A stretch of 9,067 bases of DNA from Paracoccaceae bacterium (lineage in GTDB: Bacteria > Pseudomonadota > Alphaproteobacteria > Rhodobacterales > Rhodobacteraceae), in assembly GCA_015485375.1 (NCBI GenBank), contig WFTU01000443.1:1-9067 (forward strand), written 5' to 3'. This document shows, piece by piece, positions 1 through 6,046 of the stretch. The translations under genes and the position numbers were made by a program. Under the pieces are notes generated by a model. It ran no database searches, was not told the DNA's origin, and saw only the letters and a list, made by a program, of their open reading frames with translations. The stretch's first letter is position 1, and each line of letters begins with the position of its first letter.

Positions 1-235
1 CGAGGCTGATCTGTCCGCAGTAGCCCGACAGGATGTTGAGGCCGAGCGAGGCAATCGCCCAGATCAGGAAGGGCAGCAGCAGCGCGTTGGCCCAGTAATC
101 CGAGATTACCAGCGGCACGAACAGGAAGGCGACGACCAGTGTGGTGTAGTAGCCGTAGCGGTCCAGCTTGATCGGAAAGGTCTGGCTGTCGGCGGCGTAG
201 CTTGTCTTGAAATCGCCTGCTTCACGGTAAAACAT
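1..235 (-). CDS. livM: Branched-chain amino acid-type ABC transporter permease LivM (N-terminal part, cut by window edge)
   Basis: This is the start of the second inner-membrane permease of a LIV/HAAT-type ABC importer. Only about 78 residues are inside the window, beginning MFYREAGDFKTSYAADSQTF and running off the left edge in frame. A soluble N-terminal stretch of about 30 residues is followed by a hydrophobic segment (about 33-50, containing LVVAFLFVPLVI) and a second one that leads into GLNILSGYCGQISL. The last motif corresponds to the conserved GLNLLxGxxGQxSLG of LivM proteins. The ATG at 235-233 lies 2 bases after the livH stop and has a GAGAGGG Shine-Dalgarno about 8 bases upstream, so translation probably follows livH closely. 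In the usual gene order a periplasmic binding protein gene and livF would come next, outside the window. Family assignment is firm; the transported substrate is not determined by sequence. Confidence 0.9.
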   Translation of the reverse strand, partial: MFYREAGDFKTSYAADSQTFPIKLDRYGYYTTLVVAFLFVPLVISDYWANALLLPFLIWAIASLGLNILSGYCGQISL

Positions 236-237
236 GC

Positions 238-1230
238 TTATACCCTCTCGATGATTTTTTCGCCGAACAGACCCTGGGGCCGGAAGACGAGGAACAGTAA
301 GGCCAGCACATAGGCGAACCAGTTTTCGGTGGCTCCGCCGATCATCGGACCGACGGAATATTCGAACAGTTTCTCACCGACGCCGATAATCATGCCGCCG
401 ACGATGGCGCCGGGGATGGAGGTGAAGCCGCCGAGCATCAGCACCGGCAGGGCCTTCAGCGCGATCAGCGAGAGCGAGAACTGCACGCCGGATTTGGCAC
501 CCCACATGGTGCCTGCGACCAGCGCCACGAAGCCGGCGAGCGACCAGACGATCACCCAGATGGCGCGCAGCGAGATACCCACGGACATGGCGGCCTGGTT
601 GTCATCGGCAACGGCGCGCAGGGCGCGGCCGGTTTTGGTATACTGGCTGAATATCATCAGGCCGATCACGAGGATCACGGCGATGAAGGTCGCCCAGATG
701 TCGAGGTTGTCGATGTAGAAGCCGTAGAAACCGTCGGCCCAGCCCTCGGTCGCGGTTTCCAGCCAGACGTTGCCGCCCTGTGGCAGGCCGACGTCGAGTT
801 TCTTGATATCGGCACCCCACATCAGGTCTCCGAAACCTTCCATGAAATAGGACAGGCCGATGGTGGCCATGAACAGGATGATCGGGTCCTGCCCGACCAG
901 ATGGTGCAGGATGTAGCGTTCGACCAGATAGGCAAACAGCACCATCACGCCCAGTGCCAGCACGATGGCAACGATGGTGGGCAGGGTCCAGCCGAAGGTG
1001 GAGATATTGGTGCCGAATACCGAATTGATCAGCGGCGCGAAGGGGATCTGGCCGTTTTGCAGGCCGACCAGCGTCAGCGCCGCAAACAGGGCCATGACGC
1101 CCTGTGCGTAGTTGAACACGCCGGACGCCTTGAAGATCAGCACGAAGCCGAGGGCGACGAGCGAATAGAGCACGCCGGTCATCAGGCCGTTTATGATCAC
1201 CTCTATGGTATAGTAGAAATCAGCAGACAT
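238..1230 (-). CDS. livH: Branched-chain amino acid-type ABC transporter permease LivH
   Basis: This 330-residue polytopic inner-membrane protein is the first permease of a LIV-type importer, pairing with LivM to form the translocation channel. The N-terminal GVLYSLVALGFVLIFKASG (19-37) followed by FNYAQG (39-44) matches the conserved LivH opening, where families usually have NFAHG. Hydrophobic segments follow at about 81-103, 115-130, 178-195, 223-244, 255-283 and 304-317. The cytoplasmic EAA-like coupling loop, which contacts the ATPase, is GRALRAVADDNQAAMSVGI (201-219). The C-terminus ends RPQGLFGEKIIERV; RPQGLFG is typical of the family. The start ATG has an AGGGAG Shine-Dalgarno 7 bases upstream. 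The gene begins 11 bases after the livG stop, consistent with one transcript. HAAT permeases also carry urea, amides and aromatic acids, so the name does not fix the substrate. Confidence 0.93.
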   Translation of the reverse strand: MSADFYYTIEVIINGLMTGVLYSLVALGFVLIFKASGVFNYAQGVMALFAALTLVGLQNGQIPFAPLINSVFGTNISTFGWTLPTIVAIVLALGVMVLFAYLVERYILHHLVGQDPIILFMATIGLSYFMEGFGDLMWGADIKKLDVGLPQGGNVWLETATEGWADGFYGFYIDNLDIWATFIAVILVIGLMIFSQYTKTGRALRAVADDNQAAMSVGISLRAIWVIVWSLAGFVALVAGTMWGAKSGVQFSLSLIALKALPVLMLGGFTSIPGAIVGGMIIGVGEKLFEYSVGPMIGGATENWFAYVLALLFLVFRPQGLFGEKIIERV

Positions 1231-1241
1231 GCGGTTGCTCC

Positions 1242-2060
1242 CTAATCATGCGCCACGCCGAGATAGGCGTCGATCACATCCTGATTGTTGCGTACTTCGT
1301 CCGGTGTGCCGTCACCGATTTTCTTGCCGTAGTCGAGAACCACGACGCGGTCGGAAATATCCATCACCACGCCCATATCGTGTTCGATCAACGCGATGGT
1401 GGTGCCGAATTCGTCGTTCACATCGAGGATGAAGCGGGACATGTCCTCTTTTTCCTCGACGTTCATGCCGGCCATGGGTTCGTCCAGCAGCAGCAGTTTC
1501 GGCTGCGCGGCCAGTGCGCGGCCCAGTTCCACGCGTTTTTGCAGGCCGTATGGCAGGCGGCCGACGGGCGTTTTGCGGATCGACTGGATTTCGAGGAAGT
1601 CGATGACGTGTTCGACAATCTCGCGGTTTTCGTATTCCTCGCGCTCGGCGGGGCCTTTCCAGATCGACTGCCAGAACATGTTGGTTTTCATGTGGGTGAA
1701 ACGGCCGGTCATGATGTTGTCGAGCGTAGACATGCCCTTGAACAGCGCGATGTTCTGGAAGGTGCGGGCGATGCCCTGCTGCGCGATCTGGTAGGGCTTC
1801 ATCGGTTTGCGTTTCTCGCCGCGGAACCAGATTTCGCCCTCCTGCGGGTGGTAGAACCCGTTGATGACGTTGAGCATCGAGGATTTTCCGGCGCCGTTCG
1901 GGCCGATGATGGCGCGGATCTCGCCCTCGCGGATGTCAAAGGAAATGTCGGAGATCGCGGTCACCCCGCCGAAACGCAGGGTGATGTTTTTCATCTCCAT
2001 CACGGGGCCGCCGATGGTGCGGCCGTCTTCGGTTACATAGGTGTCTGCTGTCGCGTTCAT
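1242..2060 (-). CDS. livG: ABC transporter ATP-binding protein LivG
   Basis: This 272-residue cytoplasmic ATPase powers the LIV-type importer. Visible motifs are Walker A GPNGAGKS (53-60), Q-loop Gln102 in ARTFQN, the LivG-type signature LPYGLQKRVELGRAL (169-183) in place of canonical LSGGQ, Walker B KLLLLDE (188-194) and the H-loop His227 in LIEHDM. The C-terminus (VVVLDYGKKIGDGTPDEVRNNQDVIDAYLG) is the standard LivG/BCA subfamily ending. About 20 residues precede the usual start of the domain (MEMKNITLRFGG), slightly longer than in typical LivG. The ATG overlaps the stop of the upstream ligase gene in an ATGA, so translation is probably coupled to the ligase; the only nearby Shine-Dalgarno-like sequence is a weak AAAGG about 12 bases upstream. 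The other ATPase, LivF, is not in the window. Confidence 0.94.
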   Translation of the reverse strand: MNATADTYVTEDGRTIGGPVMEMKNITLRFGGVTAISDISFDIREGEIRAIIGPNGAGKSSMLNVINGFYHPQEGEIWFRGEKRKPMKPYQIAQQGIARTFQNIALFKGMSTLDNIMTGRFTHMKTNMFWQSIWKGPAEREEYENREIVEHVIDFLEIQSIRKTPVGRLPYGLQKRVELGRALAAQPKLLLLDEPMAGMNVEEKEDMSRFILDVNDEFGTTIALIEHDMGVVMDISDRVVVLDYGKKIGDGTPDEVRNNQDVIDAYLGVAHD

Positions 2061-4018
2061 GCTGCATTCGCCTTTCGTGCCACGGTCGCGGCGTCGCTGA
2101 TCTGGACGGTTGCGGAGATCGAGCCCTTGCGCCCGTCCTCGTAGGTTACTTCGGTTACGGTCGCGACCTCGGAGGCACCGTTGTAGAGGCCCTCGATCAG
2201 GTCGGCGTATTTTTCCTCGACCAAAGCGCGGCGGACCTTGCGGGTGCGGGTCATCTCGCCGTCATCGGCGTCGAGTTCCTTGTGCAGGACAAGGAAACGG
2301 TGGATCTGGCAACCGCCGAGCATGGGATCCTCGGCCACGGATTTGTTGACCTCCTCCACATGGCTTTTGATCGATTTGTAGACCTCCGGATGGCCGGCGA
2401 GTTCCTGATAGGAGGCATAGGCGATATTGTTGCGCTCGGCCCAGTTGCCGACAGCGTTGAGGTCGATGTTGATGAAAGCGGTGCAATAGTCGCGGTCGGA
2501 ACCGAAGACCACGACCTCCAGAATGTCGGAGTAGAACTTGAGTTTGTTCTCGACGAATTTCGGCGCGAACATGGAACCGTCGGCGAGTTTGCCCACGTCC
2601 TTGGCGCGGTCGATGATGCGCAAATGGCCGGTGTCCGGCTCGAAGAAGCCGGCGTCGCCGGTGGCGACCCAGCCTTCGGGGTCCTTGGTGCCGGCGGTGC
2701 TTTCGGGGTTGTTGTAGTATTCGACGAAGGTACCGGAGGAGCGGTAGAAAACCTCGCCATTGTCGGCGATGCGGACCTCGACGCCCGGGCTGGGGACGCC
2801 CACGGTATCGGCGCGAACCTCGCCGTCGGGCTGCTGGGTGATGAATACCGAGGCCTCGGTCTGGCCGTAGAGCTGTTTGAGGTTGATGCCGAGCGAGCGG
2901 TAGAATTCGAAAATCTCCGGCCCGATCGCCTCGCCCGCGGTGTAGCCGACGCGCACGCGTGAAAACCCGAGGGTGTTTTTCAGCGGGCCGTAGATAAAGA
3001 CGTTGCCGAGCATGTATTTCAGGCGATCCATGCCGTTGACCGGCTTGCCGTCGAGCAGCGCGGGTCCGACCTTTTTGGCGACATCCATGAAGTAGGCGAA
3101 CATCTTGCGTTTGAGCTTGCTGGCGTCCTCCATGCGGATCATCACGGTGGTCAGCATGCCCTCGAAAAAGCGGGGCGGGGCGAAGAAATAGGTCGGGCCG
3201 ATCTCGCGCAAGTCCGACTGCATGGTTTCGGGGCTTTCGGGGCAGGCCACGCAGAAGCCGGTCCAGAAACACTGGCCGATGGAAAAGATAAAGTCGCCCA
3301 CCCAAGCCATCGGCAGATAGGCAAGAACGGAGTCGTTTTCGCTCAGATTGTCGAACTCGGCCGAGGATTTGGAGGCGGAGATGATGTTGAGGTTGGACAG
3401 CACCACGCCCTTCGGCTTGCCGGTGGTGCCGGATGTATAGAGCATGACGCAGGTGCTGTCGGCGGTCAGCTTCGCCTGACGCGCGCGCATGATCGGTTCC
3501 AGCCGTTCATGGCCCGCGCGGCCTTCGGCCTGCACGTCCTTGTAGGCGTTCATATGGGTGTGGTCGTATTTGCGCATGCCGCGCTTGTCCACATAGACGA
3601 TCTGTTCGATGAAGGGGACTTTTTCCTGCACTTCCAGAACCTTGTCCACCTGCTCCTGATCCTCGACAATCACGAAGCGCGCCTTGCAGTTTTCCAGCAC
3701 ATAGGCCATCTCGTCGGCGACGGCATCGTTATAGAGCGGCACGGGCACGGCGCCGCAGCTTTGTGCGGCGACCATGGCCCAGTAGAGGTAGGGGCGGTTG
3801 CGGCCGATGACGGCGACGTGTTCGCCCTCCTCGAGGCCGAGCGCGATCAGGCCCATGGCCAGCGCGTCGATTTCATCCCTGGTTTCGGACCATGTCCAGC
3901 TTTGCCAGATGCCGAATTCCTTTTCGCGATAGGCCGGTGTATCGGCAAACTTCACCGCGTTGCGCGCCAAAAGTTTCGGGAACGTATCAAGTTCCGCATC
4001 CAGAACGGTTGCGTTCAT
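2057..4018 (-). CDS. AMP-forming acyl-CoA synthetase, long-chain fatty acid-CoA ligase-like
   Basis: This 653-residue member of the ANL adenylate-forming superfamily activates a carboxylic acid with ATP to an acyl-AMP and then an acyl-CoA. Visible motifs are the P-loop YTSGTTGKPKG (194-204), YGQTE (384-388), ATGD (452-455) and the hinge IDRAKDVGK (469-477). A putative catalytic lysine region, MTRTRKVRR (589-597), corresponds to the LTPTLKxxR of long-chain enzymes. A tail of about 45 residues follows that region. The long spacing between motifs and the PRFFEG and GPLKNTLGFSRVRVGYTAGEA stretches fit the FadD15/long-chain subgroup better than benzoate- or acetate-CoA ligases, but the substrate cannot be read from the sequence. 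I chose the ATG at 4018-4016 because AGGGAGG lies 11 bases upstream; a 13-residue extension would need a TTG start at 4057. As first gene of the operon, its stop overlaps livG, which suggests it activates what the transporter imports. Confidence 0.9.
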   Translation of the reverse strand: MNATVLDAELDTFPKLLARNAVKFADTPAYREKEFGIWQSWTWSETRDEIDALAMGLIALGLEEGEHVAVIGRNRPYLYWAMVAAQSCGAVPVPLYNDAVADEMAYVLENCKARFVIVEDQEQVDKVLEVQEKVPFIEQIVYVDKRGMRKYDHTHMNAYKDVQAEGRAGHERLEPIMRARQAKLTADSTCVMLYTSGTTGKPKGVVLSNLNIISASKSSAEFDNLSENDSVLAYLPMAWVGDFIFSIGQCFWTGFCVACPESPETMQSDLREIGPTYFFAPPRFFEGMLTTVMIRMEDASKLKRKMFAYFMDVAKKVGPALLDGKPVNGMDRLKYMLGNVFIYGPLKNTLGFSRVRVGYTAGEAIGPEIFEFYRSLGINLKQLYGQTEASVFITQQPDGEVRADTVGVPSPGVEVRIADNGEVFYRSSGTFVEYYNNPESTAGTKDPEGWVATGDAGFFEPDTGHLRIIDRAKDVGKLADGSMFAPKFVENKLKFYSDILEVVVFGSDRDYCTAFINIDLNAVGNWAERNNIAYASYQELAGHPEVYKSIKSHVEEVNKSVAEDPMLGGCQIHRFLVLHKELDADDGEMTRTRKVRRALVEEKYADLIEGLYNGASEVATVTEVTYEDGRKGSISATVQISDAATVARKANAA

Positions 4019-4029
4019 AACCCAGCTAT

Positions 4030-4036
4030 CCTCCCT
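4030..4036 (-). promoter_or_regulatory. Shine-Dalgarno of the acyl-CoA synthetase gene
   Basis: On the minus strand the sequence reads AGGGAGG, 11 bases before the ATG at 4018. It lies inside the reading frame that would extend to a TTG codon at 4057, so it supports the shorter 653-residue protein. The spacing is slightly long but acceptable. Confidence 0.7.
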
Positions 4037-4118
4037 ATGGGTGCCTTGCACCCGCAAGCATCACATGGCGATCTGCGTCGCGTCTCGGTTGCGGTTCGAT
4101 TCCGCATTTCCGGCTGCA

Positions 4119-4146
4119 AGACTAGCAAGATTCTTTCACAGGTAAA
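4119..4146 (-). promoter_or_regulatory. Candidate promoter of the ligase-livGHM operon
   Basis: On the minus strand TTTACC (4146-4141) and TAGTCT (4124-4119) are separated by 16 bases and could be -35 and -10 elements, placing the start of transcription roughly 95 bases before the ligase ATG. Both hexamers are poor matches to the sigma-70 consensus. An alternative pair, TTGCAA at about 4180-4175 with TTCAAT 17 bases further on, would put the nearby palindrome inside the spacer. Either choice leaves the palindrome close to or within the promoter. Confidence 0.3.
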
Positions 4147-4153
4147 GAAATAA

Positions 4154-4173
4154 AATTGAACTAGCGTTCAGTT
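4154..4173. promoter_or_regulatory. 20-base imperfect palindrome, probable TetR-type operator
   Basis: The left arm AATTGAAC (4154-4161) and right arm GTTCAGTT (4166-4173) are reverse complements at 7 of 8 positions around the 4-base centre TAGC, and the inner TGAAC/GTTCA arms are perfect. Length, AT-rich outer ends and the GAAC-N4-GTTC core fit operators bound by TetR-family repressors, several of which control acyl-CoA and fatty acid genes. It lies in the divergent region, about 136 bases upstream of the ligase ATG and 50 bases upstream of the candidate protease -35 element. No regulator gene is in the window, so the family assignment is an inference from shape alone. Confidence 0.5.
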
Positions 4174-4223
4174 CGGGTTGCAAAACCGGACTGCAAAAAC
4201 GCAAACCCCCTCGGCACGGGCTA

Positions 4224-4254
4224 TTGACAGGGCGCGGGTTGCACACACTTATAG
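4224..4254 (+). promoter_or_regulatory. Candidate promoter of the site-2 protease gene
   Basis: A perfect TTGACA at 4224-4229 is followed after 19 bases by TTATAG (4249-4254), an imperfect -10. A TATAGC at 4250-4255 would need a 20-base gap. The spacing is longer than the preferred 17, so the -10 is uncertain. Transcription would start near 4261 and give a leader of about 20 bases before the chosen ATG at 4283. Confidence 0.45.
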
Positions 4255-4270
4255 CCTTACCGACATGCAA

Positions 4271-4275
4271 GGGAG
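4271..4275 (+). promoter_or_regulatory. Shine-Dalgarno of the site-2 protease gene
   Basis: GGGAG lies 7 bases before the ATG at 4283 and decides that start. The in-frame ATG at 4265 has no purine-rich sequence ahead of it, and frames extending further upstream would run through the candidate promoter. Confidence 0.65.
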
Positions 4276-4282
4276 CAGGCTG

Positions 4283-5404
4283 ATGTTCAGGAATGCAATC
4301 ACGGTTTTCAGGGTTTACGGCATTGATATACGGCTCGATCCGAGCTGGTTTATCGTGGCCGGGCTGTTCGCCTGGAGCCTCTCGGTCCAGTATTTTCCGG
4401 GGATTTTGCCGGGGCAGTCGCAACTGATGTATATCTCGCTCGGGGTTACGGCGATGCTGCTGTTTTTCGCCTCGCTGTTGCTGCACGAGCTGGCGCATTC
4501 GGTCGTGGCGATCGGATTCGGGCTGAAGATCGAGAACATTACCCTGTTTATTTTCGGCGGTGTCGCGGGGCTGAAGCAGGAACCGGAAAGCGCGCGGGAG
4601 GAATTCCTGATCGCCATTGCCGGACCTTTGATGAGCTTTCTGCTCGGCGGCGCGGGGCTGCTGATCGGCGGGCTGCTGGGCGGTTTGGGCAGTATTCCGG
4701 CGGCGGCGCTGTTTGCCTATCTCGGGACAATCAATCTGGTGCTGGCGATTTTCAATCTGGTGCCGGCCTTTCCCATGGACGGCGGGCGGGTGCTGCGGGC
4801 CGCGATCTGGTATTTCAAAAAGGACCGGGTATTGGCGACGACCGTGGCGGCGCGCGGCGGGACGATGATGGGGTATGGCTTCATGGCGCTGGGAGCGCTG
4901 TCGTTTTTCAACGGCGGCGGGGTCAGCGGCATCTGGCTGGTGTTCATCGGCTTTTTCGTCGTCGGGACATCGCGCGCGGCCTATCAGCAGCAGGTGATCG
5001 AGGCGGGGCTGAAGGGGCACAGGGTGGCCGAGGTGATGACGCCCGCGCCGGTTGTCGTCGATCCGGCGATACCGCTGTCCGAACTCGTGCAGGATGTGAT
5101 GCTGGCGCATAATGTCGGGTTTGTGCCGGTGGTGCGCGACGGGGCACTGCTGGGCTATATCGACCGGCATATCCTGCACGGGGTGGACAAGGACAAATGG
5201 CCGGTGACCATGGTGGCGGATGTTTATGAACACCGGACGCGGGACAATACGGTTTCGCCGGATTATCCGACCGAGAAACTGGTGCAGCAGATGACCGGCA
5301 ACGGCGCGAACAAGTTTCTGGTGGCCGAGGGGGATCGACTGGTCGGGGTGGTCTCGATCAATGATATCCTCGGGTTTATCCAGCTGTCGCAGGAACTGGT
5401 ATAA
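4283..5404 (+). CDS. Site-2 protease family intramembrane metalloprotease (M50) with C-terminal CBS pair
   Basis: This 373-residue polytopic membrane protein belongs to the M50 family of zinc proteases, which cut within or near membranes. The start is set by the GGGAG Shine-Dalgarno; the protein begins MFRNAITVFRVYGIDIRLDP, and the family hallmark (I/V)x(V/L)(H/D)PSWF is visible as IRLDPSWF (16-23). The zinc-binding HELAH is at 68-72 in a hydrophobic helix, and the third ligand is expected to be Asp166 in FPMDGGR (163-169). Further hydrophobic segments lie at about 24-38, 50-67, 107-134, 140-160, 195-209 and 215-229. Residues 246-370 form two CBS-like repeats (VAEVMTPAPVVVDPAIPLSE and the stretch ending RLVGVVSINDILGF), which in relatives bind adenine nucleotides and may gate activity. 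No PDZ domain is seen, so it is not an RseP orthologue. It is transcribed divergently from the ligase and convergently with hsp20. The substrate is unknown. Confidence 0.9.
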   Translation: MFRNAITVFRVYGIDIRLDPSWFIVAGLFAWSLSVQYFPGILPGQSQLMYISLGVTAMLLFFASLLLHELAHSVVAIGFGLKIENITLFIFGGVAGLKQEPESAREEFLIAIAGPLMSFLLGGAGLLIGGLLGGLGSIPAAALFAYLGTINLVLAIFNLVPAFPMDGGRVLRAAIWYFKKDRVLATTVAARGGTMMGYGFMALGALSFFNGGGVSGIWLVFIGFFVVGTSRAAYQQQVIEAGLKGHRVAEVMTPAPVVVDPAIPLSELVQDVMLAHNVGFVPVVRDGALLGYIDRHILHGVDKDKWPVTMVADVYEHRTRDNTVSPDYPTEKLVQQMTGNGANKFLVAEGDRLVGVVSINDILGFIQLSQELV

Positions 5405-5435
5405 AAAACCCGCTCCGGCGGAGGGCCGGAACGGG
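5403..5435 (-). terminator. Rho-independent terminator of hsp20
   Basis: On the minus strand CCCG-T-TCCGG (5435-5426) pairs with CCGGA-G-CGGG (5418-5409, 9 base pairs around one mismatch) across a 7-base loop, and six T residues follow (5408-5403). This is a textbook intrinsic terminator 22 bases past the hsp20 stop. Its T run overlaps the last two bases of the convergent protease stop codon. For plus-strand transcription the same hairpin forms but has no T tail, so it would be at most a weak terminator for the protease gene. Confidence 0.85.
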
Positions 5436-5457
5436 ATGTATCGGTGCAGGTCCGCCC

Positions 5458-5916
5458 TTAGGCGTCGAGCTTGCCTTCGATCTGTTTGCGGCCGGAGATT
5501 TCAATCTTGCGCGGCTTCAGTGCTTCGGGCACTTCGCGAACCAGATCGACGTGCAACAGGCCGTTTTCGGTCGTTGCCGCAGTGGCGCGGACATGATCGG
5601 CCAGCTGGAAGCGTTTTTCGAACGCGCGTGTGGCGATGCCACGGTGCAGATAGTTGACGTCCTTGTCTTCCTTGGTCTCGACTTTCTTGCCGGAGATCAC
5701 CAACTGCCCTTCGCGGGTCTCGATGTTCAGCTCGTCGTCGCTGAAACCGGCCACCGCGATGGTGATGCGATAGGCATCCTCGTCGATTTTCTCGATGTTA
5801 TAGGGCGGATAGCCGCTCTGGCTGGTGTCGGAACTCAGAACGTTGTCCAGAATGTTGGCGAAACGGTCGAATCCGACGGTGGACCGGTAGAGCGGGGTCA
5901 AATCATAAGTACGCAT
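5458..5916 (-). CDS. Small heat shock protein, Hsp20/IbpA family
   Basis: This 152-residue cytoplasmic holdase chaperone binds unfolding proteins and passes them to DnaK/ClpB. The N-terminal arm (MRTYDLTPLYRSTVGFDRFA) matches IbpA/HspA-type proteins with their DxxPLYRSTVGFDR opening. The alpha-crystallin domain runs from about YPPYNIE (36-42) to residue 135. It contains the dimerisation-loop region (about 76-97, ending LHRGIATR), FEKRFQLADHV (99-109) and the family GxL element in NGLLHVDL (118-125). The C-terminal IxI motif, IEI at 138-140, is used in oligomer assembly. Length is normal for class A bacterial sHsps. The Shine-Dalgarno AAGGAGG is 7 bases before the ATG and is partly held in a hairpin, suggesting temperature control of translation. 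An intrinsic terminator follows. It may also receive read-through from rmuC, 115 bases upstream. Confidence 0.95.
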   Translation of the reverse strand: MRTYDLTPLYRSTVGFDRFANILDNVLSSDTSQSGYPPYNIEKIDEDAYRITIAVAGFSDDELNIETREGQLVISGKKVETKEDKDVNYLHRGIATRAFEKRFQLADHVRATAATTENGLLHVDLVREVPEALKPRKIEISGRKQIEGKLDA

Positions 5917-6000
5917 GTGATATCCTCCTTTGAGCGATATGTCTGTCTGGCCTTCCGTGATGGACAGGCCGTGGATTTTCCGGACCCTTCAGGCGCCCGG
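5917..6000 (-). promoter_or_regulatory. ROSE-like RNA thermometer in the hsp20 5' leader
   Basis: Read on the minus strand, the leader can form three successive hairpins. The first (6000-5980) pairs CCGG with CCGG and closes an inner CC-UGAA-GG. The second (5970-5949) pairs GGCCU with AGGCC plus an inner UCC/GGA around AUCAC. The third (5940-5920) pairs AUAUCGCU with AGGAUAU across the loop CAAAGG. In the third, UCGCU (5937-5933) faces the 3' half of the Shine-Dalgarno, AGGA, with one unpaired G. This is exactly the U(U/C)GCU-versus-AGGA arrangement with a bulged or non-canonical G that defines ROSE elements of alphaproteobacterial small heat shock genes. The leader is about 84 bases, within the ROSE range. 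Folding was done by eye. Confidence 0.7.
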
Positions 6001-6007
6001 TGACATA

Positions 6008-6036
6008 TATTTAAGAGGGGTTTTTGGCGTTTCAAG
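6008..6036 (-). promoter_or_regulatory. Candidate heat shock (RpoH-type) promoter of hsp20
   Basis: On the minus strand CTTGAAA (6036-6030) is a perfect match to the RpoH -35 consensus. Fourteen bases later comes CTTAAATA (6015-6008), an AT-rich -10 candidate that is only a loose match to the CCCCATnT form. Transcription would start around 6000-6003, just ahead of the first leader hairpin. The -35 overlaps the rmuC stop codon (6034-6032). The -35 is convincing and the -10 is not. Confidence 0.45.
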
Positions 6037-6046
6037 AGGGTTTTTT
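6011..6046. repeat. Imperfect tandem repeat, two copies of about 16 bases, period 20
   Basis: TTAAGAGGGGTTTTT (6011-6025) and TTCAAGAGGGTTTTTT (6031-6046) are the same sequence apart from a 1-base insertion and a 1-base deletion. The second copy spans the end of rmuC and the first lies just beyond its stop, so it may be a small duplication of the gene's 3' end. On the minus strand one copy carries the RpoH-like -35 and the other the start of its -10. Confidence 0.5.

Noticed and set aside
1248..2144. 298-codon open frame on the plus strand opposite livG
   Set aside because: It lies antisense to a clear ABC ATPase; its product is rich in His, Asp, Val and Ala as expected from the complement of GC-rich codons and shows no domain.
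4019..4057. N-terminal extension of the acyl-CoA synthetase by 13 residues
   Set aside because: It would need a TTG start, and the extension contains the good AGGGAGG ribosome site of the downstream ATG.
4136..5233. 365-codon minus-strand open frame opposite the site-2 protease
   Set aside because: Its composition is dominated by Arg, Gln, His and Pro, typical of a reverse-complement shadow, and the plus strand encodes a full M50 protease with its catalytic motifs.
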